64,000 bases of DNA from Orbilia blumenaviensis. Its lineage: Eukaryota > Ascomycota > Orbiliomycetes > Orbiliales > Orbiliaceae. Shown here piece after piece: positions 58,225 through 64,000 of the stretch. The notes beneath the pieces were generated by a model. It had not been told where the DNA came from, ran no database searches, and saw nothing but the letters and a program-made list of their open reading frames with translations. The DNA is taken from positions 744,001 through 808,000 of the forward strand of contig JAVHNS010000015.1 in assembly GCA_036872755.1 (NCBI GenBank). Reading direction: 5' to 3'. Position 1 is the first letter of the stretch; each line of letters begins with the position of its first letter. The translations under genes and the position numbers were made by a program.

Positions 58225-61200
58225 CTATCCAACCATTCAGGGGATTTATAAAGCATCAATTGATACCGCTCGCACGTTTCGCGTGATGCAGGCCGCAGCG
58301 TCGGGAGTAATATAAGAGCTTAGTACGATATGACAACGCTAACACGAACATTAACGTGTGATTCGATATATATTCTGCGGCTACCCGGGTGACGCAATTG
58401 AGCTGAGAAGCAGGTTTAAGTGAAATCCCGCTATGACCTGAGTCGCTTAGATCAATCGACTGTATACGTAAGTATATAAAGAAGTCAGGACCCTGTGTAG
58501 AGACCGCTGTGAAATTAAATGATATATATACCTCGGCTAGGTAACTTGTATTTAGATGGTTATATGGGTGTGCCCATGCAGGCCAGATCACCCCGAAAAT
58601 TTAGAAACATTCCGTAATTCCTAGAAGGCTATAATGTGGTAAAGCCGTCCCCTTTGTCGAGTTATACGACAGTACTACTTTCATAATTTAGCCTAATCTA
58701 GGCATAAACATTGTTTAGGCACCCACACACTATACAGGTACCGGTAAACCCACTTTAAGTACCTGCTGTGCCAGGACACTGGCACCTTAATCAATTCGGT
58801 ACTGTTATCTCGGAGATTTCTGACTATAGCATCGATATGTATCAATACCGTTGTAGTCCTGATTGATGCTATAATGCGATATCGATCCTGACATCAGGGT
58901 AATCTCCAGAGAATTTCGGCTGCATATAGACTAAGTATTTATACAAGATATCTATTTAACTAACTAGTATTTTTAATATTGGTACTTAATATTATAATGG
59001 ACTAGTTATGGAGATTAGTACTATTGCAGCCTAAACGGCTTGTACACTTGATATTTGGTCGATCGGTTTATTATTTAAATGGATGAACCAACTATGGTAC
59101 TATGACCAATATCGTGCGTAGGATCCGTACATTGTAAACCTTTGCGTGAATAGAAAGGGTAACTGAAGCCGAAAAAGATAGAATAACTGAATCAGTTGTT
59201 GTAAAGTTCCATTACAATATTGTATAAATGATCCCTTTTGATGTGGCTGAAACGTTCTAACGCAAATCTAACGGGCCATAATATAACAATATCTTTATAA
59301 AATTTAAAATAAATCGTGTGTGCGTCATTCGTCTATGCATTAACCTGATATTCGTTTTTTTAGAAAAGGAAAAATTAATGAAATAAATACATTAAAAAAA
59401 GAAATGGTTGTGTTCGACTAGCGAACTAGGAGATCTGAATAGCGGAGCTTTAAGCTTTATGAGCCCGAAGCGGCCACACAATGCCCCTTTGTCAGGATTT
59501 ATAATATTACACTAGTAGCCGGCAGCCTTAAGCAACATAAAAACAAATACGCCCTTGCATGTGGTTTTAAAGGGGCAAGGTTTTCTAGACCAGAATTGAT
59601 TATAGATATCTGGCAGTAACCGGCTTGGATAGTCTCGGCTTAAAGCGCCGAATTAGTATTAGCGCTAACATAACTTAGGAAAAAACAAGGTTACAAGTTG
59701 GCGTTTTGCTGGGTTAGCAGCGGTATGTATGCGGCAAGTACTAGTAGTGTTAGAACATATCTAGTTGAGAAAATACTAATCACTACTTAGGTAGCAACCA
59801 TCGATATTGTATTTTCTGGATTACTATTTATTGGCACAGCAATATACGGGCCCACCAGACCTATATCCAAACCAAGCTACTAGATTATCTGAGACTTGAG
59901 CCAGCTCACACTCAGTAGTACTTATGTGCATCTATACAGGTACATATGTGCCACTACACCAACAGGCCGACTGTTGACGGACCCCATGGCGCAGACCATT
60001 GAGATTCTAGGCCGCGGTTCGGTCGAATATATCGAAAAAGAGCTCAAGTCAGTATAGCAGGAGCTCAACTAAAGTATAGAATAGCGCCGAGGCAAAATAC
60101 AACATCATGATATCAGAAACGATAACGACAGCCGACAGGATAATTGCCGATAAGCAATAATATGCTAATTGCAAGAGAAACAAATGGCACTAATGAGATT
60201 AGATCTAGGAATAGCAATGCTAGACCATATTTTGGAGCGAATTTATTAGCTATGTTGGAAAAAATATTTTTGTATACTATACGATTACCGCTGGGACCGA
60301 GACTACGATATCGATTACCATAGGGGTAAACGGCAAACTTAGAAGAAGGCCTTTGTGGTGCAAGTCTGCTTCCTGGCTAACATCAGGAAATTATAACCAG
60401 GACTTGGAGGAAAGTGAAGAAGACTAGAACCCAACAAGATTCAAGAGATTCATCTTTGGAGTTTTCGGGAAAGTCTTTTTCAAACATATATATATATATA
60501 TACTAGTCTTGGTCCCTATATATACTAGAGTTTTCGTTGTGTGAGTGAAAACTGTTGCTTGGGGTGGTGATGGTACTAGGAAGGCCTTCCCTTTAAAGAG
60601 AGTTGATCTCAATTTGTGCCATCATGTGAGAATGTACGAGATCACTTTTATGGGCAGAGATATTTTAGATGCCTGACTGGCCGAGATTTTTTTAATGTGC
60701 TCTGCAATGAAGATCTAGTATTCCCTTAGCGTTGGTTCCCTGCGATCAAATTCAATCCCTCTATCTATTCCAGTAAATGCCGTCGCACTATAGTACTATT
60801 TTTGCTTGTCGCTACAACGTAGGAGCGATAAATTGAAAGCATTTGGTCGCACAGGCTTCCGATGTGATGAAGTTTAGTAATTTCGTAGCTCCTAACTGTA
60901 ATTCACCTCAGCATCTGTGTATCTAGCTCTGTAGCTCTGTAGCTGTGTATAAAATAAATCAGAAAACGTATTAGGGGTATGAAAAGTGAGAGTCAAGACC
61001 TAACTGTCTTGCAATGTACTGCTCTGATATGCAAACAAATACTAGTGATATACGCAATCGGCGCCGCCTACCGCAGTACCGAAGCCTCCGCTAGATGAGT
61101 TTCTATATCGTAAATGTCCCCTAAATCAATGTGCAAAAAATGATATATAAATCAAGTCCGTCATAAAAAGGGGGCCAGCCGTCGGGCCAGGCTTGCTCTT

Positions 61201-64000
61201 GCTCTTTCATCCAGCATCACTCCCTTTAGAAGTCATCCGCACGATTTCCTATCTGCAGCCCTTTACTAATGGTATCAATGCTTTAATCAAAAATCGTCTC
61301 TCTAAGGATATGCCATCTTCGTAAAGATATGAAGACTAGAGCTCGACAATTGAAACAGGTGAGTTTCCCACCAGGGTTTCTCACTTAGCCGCCAGTTCCA
61401 ATTATGGACTGGTACCAATGATGATTAATATTGTGTCATCCTTCTGAGGCCGTTAGCGACAGCCTCTGATGGTAATAATATCCCTTCAAAAAGGTAGTCT
61501 GAGGTCTAAAGCGCTAACAAAATTTGTTTTAGGGGTCTATTAGCCATCGACTGTGGCCTGGAGCTGACGTTGATGCCTTAAACGAATCAAATGTCGTGGT
61601 TTTGATTGCGTAGCAGCATTTCTAGGGTGGGGTCAACGTACCTTGGGTGATGTTCCGGGAGAGTCGCTAACGCCGCCGTGCTTTATATATAAATTTGTAC
61701 AACTTTAAGGTTTATTTTGGGTTACGCTAATTATCGCAAGACGGACCGCTAATTACCGTAGGGGGTTTGGGTACTTTTCTGGGACTGCTTCCGAATATTA
61801 AAACATTTTAAAAAGAAGGCAAGCCGTCTTATTCGCTTCCAAATCGTTATTTATCCTGTTTTAAGTTCCCTTTTTGCTATAAACCGTCTTGAGAAACCAG
61901 CCAAAACCCCGTACGGTATGTACTCTAAAAACCATATTACATACACTGATCTACGTATACGGTGTTGTCCTGCCATGTCCCAACGAGAACCATCGACGCG
62001 TCTAAATCGTTCTAAGAATAGCCGATAGAATCGAAGTTATAATGATTCTTACAAACGTTGTAAAGTGAAGCTCTTGTTTTGCTTAGTTTATGTTAAAGGC
62101 GAAAATGTTTTCCAACTGGCCCACAAGGTAAAGATAGTTTTTAATCCTTTGGAGGATCCTAGGATCCGCTTGCCAGTATTTCTATATATATTAATATTTC
62201 TAAAATGGAAGACTCCAGCGAGAACCGCAACGGCTACTTTGACCTCCATAGATGTGTATGGCAATACATTGCGAATAGAACGCTAGAAACCGATACACCT
62301 ACTCACCCTGAGCCGGCCTTACAGCTAGTGCGTAGACTGAACATACTGTTGTATTCTCATTTTTTTACTCAATTGTTTTCGCCGTATTTAATTCGCATAT
62401 TTAGATGCGTTTGGGACCGAGACTATATTTTACGCTAGGAAATCACGGCCAGCTTGTTTTGTAGCGTATTTAATATCCATTTTACCTTCAAATGGAAGTT
62501 TCGGGAAGCTACTCCTAAAACGGTCGAGATGGCATTGCGTTGTTGTGTCGCAAGACCTGTCTCAGCACGTCGCTCCATAAGCAAACCTTCCTAAACAAGC
62601 TTATTGGCGTCTGCCATAAAGCTTCCCTCGCCGAGACCGAAAGTACTATATAACCGGCCGCCTCCCACCCCCTCTTCCTTCAGCATACTTACCTTGTGAG
62701 AAGGTTGCAGGATCATGAAGTTGTGACCTTTTATTCGTGAGTCCGCATTGCACAGCGTGGTATTTTCACGATAAGTGAATGTCTTCGGGCACTCACCTCG
62801 CATTATTTTTGCTCTTTTCTGAAGATTCGTCTTCTATTTTTTCTTCTTGATGCCATAGACGTTGTTTCTATGGGTCGAAAAGAAATTCATACCCTTTGCA
62901 ACACTGAATCCCCTTCACGACGGTAATGATCTACCCTGAAATACGAAGGAGGCAAGCGTGTAAATTGGAAAGAACCGCCATGAGTATATGGTCTCGCCAT
63001 CAGCTTCGGATCTACGACATTTATCAGTATCTAAGTTTGTGATATATACGTGATAAACAACTAAGATGGCAAACACCCGTGGAAGCGCGGGGTACATCCA
63101 GTCTACGAGACTAACCCGGACCTCAGTAAAAGCCTTCCACTGGCAGCTTAGCTTCAGACATTCGGATCACAGGTCCCGAAGCTAGTATTGCTCCATGTCT
63201 ATAGTAGAAATCCATTTCTTTGGTAGCTATAGGATTTATTATGAGACTACTATAGGGTATATACGGCTAGGTGTCCCGTCGGTTGTCGCGTGAAAACCAG
63301 ACGTGGTGTCTTGCGCAGTAGCCCGTCGGTCACCAGGCCAGGTAATATTTACGGTTTTAGTGGATGCCAAGTATCTTAATATCGTTATCTTATAATATCA
63401 ATCATAATTATTACTACTGTATTAGGGTTAGCAAAGCGAGACTAGCACGTATCAAGCTATTATTAGTCAACAAAACCTTAGTGATGTAATAAACCTTAAA
63501 ATGCGGAGCCGCTAGTCGCATGTCAAGGTTAATATACCCTATTATATGATCTTATAATATTCAGACGGGCTGATAATGATAATGATAACCGAATAATGAT
63601 AACTTAACCATTTAAGCAGAGCTATAGAAATTAAAGTTTGGAATCGGTTGTTATGCAATCTTATCCGGCCAATTGGCGCCAATCGGATATGTGTTGCTTT
63701 CATTTCCGGGTTAGTATATTCATTAACTTTATGCAGGGCACCGAGCATGAGAAATGCTCTTGAGCTCTTGATGATATTACTCTAGGAATAGGTATACGCT
63801 GTAAAGGTGATCGCGAGTTATGCTAGAAATTCATAACTTCATAACTTAGCTAGATGAACGAGACCAGCTAAATTCAAGGGCGTCATGTCAAACCTGGTTC
63901 CAACGAGATCATGTCAAACCCCCAAGTCTCCTTTCTCCTTCTCCTGTGTTGTCTGGTACCATGACCACAACTCTCTTTGCTTCGTGAAGTTGTTACGTGC
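58225..64000. other. 5.8-kb AT-rich gene-free region
   Basis: No supported gene. 58700-60400 is very TA-rich, with a (TA)n run at about 60486-60501. 59980-60350 contains frames with scattered stops (starting M-A-Q-T-I-E-I-L-G) and the repeat shared with 1131-1215. A TGGGACCGAGACTA block occurs at 60294 and again at 62409. An ATG frame at 62205-62438 has no recognisable content. It looks like decayed mobile-element territory, possibly affected by repeat-induced mutation, but this is inference. Confidence 0.5.

Noticed and set aside
58256..58591. 111-codon minus-strand frame
   Set aside because: Begins with GTG, not ATG, with no domain or upstream exon.
1..64000. CRISPR arrays, bacterial operons, ribosome binding sites
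   Set aside because: No regularly spaced identical repeats; introns and gene structure are eukaryotic.

Overview
The window looks like nuclear DNA of a filamentous ascomycete (Pezizomycotina; a leotiomycete-like genome is my inference). Most genes carry short introns of about 50-115 bases with GTATGN/GTAAGT donors, CTAAC-type branch sites and CAG/TAG acceptors. Proteins include families typical of these fungi: a CYP monooxygenase with a membrane anchor, an S33 peptidase with a signal peptide, a subtilase, and a tandem CENP-V/GFA protein. Coding density is low, and several AT-rich gene-free stretches hold decayed sequence. I rebuilt most genes by joining exons by hand; nearly all joined models keep frame exactly.

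The dominant content is a dispersed cluster of BTB/POZ genes. Eleven are recognisable: 1619-2465, 3374-4110, 4715-5924, 8004-8836, 10340-12312, 22408-23242, 23659-24725, 25542-26523, 32475-34092, 35923-36868 and 55287-56284. There is also a decayed duplicate at about 9319-9730. They share one plan: an unrelated, low-complexity or acidic N-terminal segment, then an intron, then an exon with the BTB fold. In ten of the eleven the intron is phase 2. In seven it lies exactly seven codons before the conserved [F/Y]-x-D of the BTB first strand. This looks like a birth-and-death family whose BTB exon is joined to changing N-termini.

Layout: 1-1618 has no gene. 1619-12312 holds five BTB genes, a heptad-repeat coiled-coil gene and the BTB relic. 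13293-21539 holds a short pseudokinase-like gene, two small conserved-looking genes, a doubtful gene and an unresolved gene. 22408-26523 holds three BTB genes. 26524-29736 is empty. 29737-42597 holds an S33 peptidase, two BTB genes, a small secreted protein, a probably broken subtilase and the double-GFA protein. 42598-44747 is empty. 44748-58224 holds a P450, several secreted or membrane proteins and the last BTB gene. 58225-64000 is AT-rich and effectively gene-free.

Functionally, the BTB proteins may act as adaptors or oligomerisation modules (for example CUL3-type ubiquitin ligase adaptors), but no partner domain such as BACK, Kelch or MATH is visible, so this is inference. The genes between them are largely secreted or membrane-bound hydrolases and surface proteins and one P450, which fits an accessory, fast-changing region rather than a core housekeeping block.
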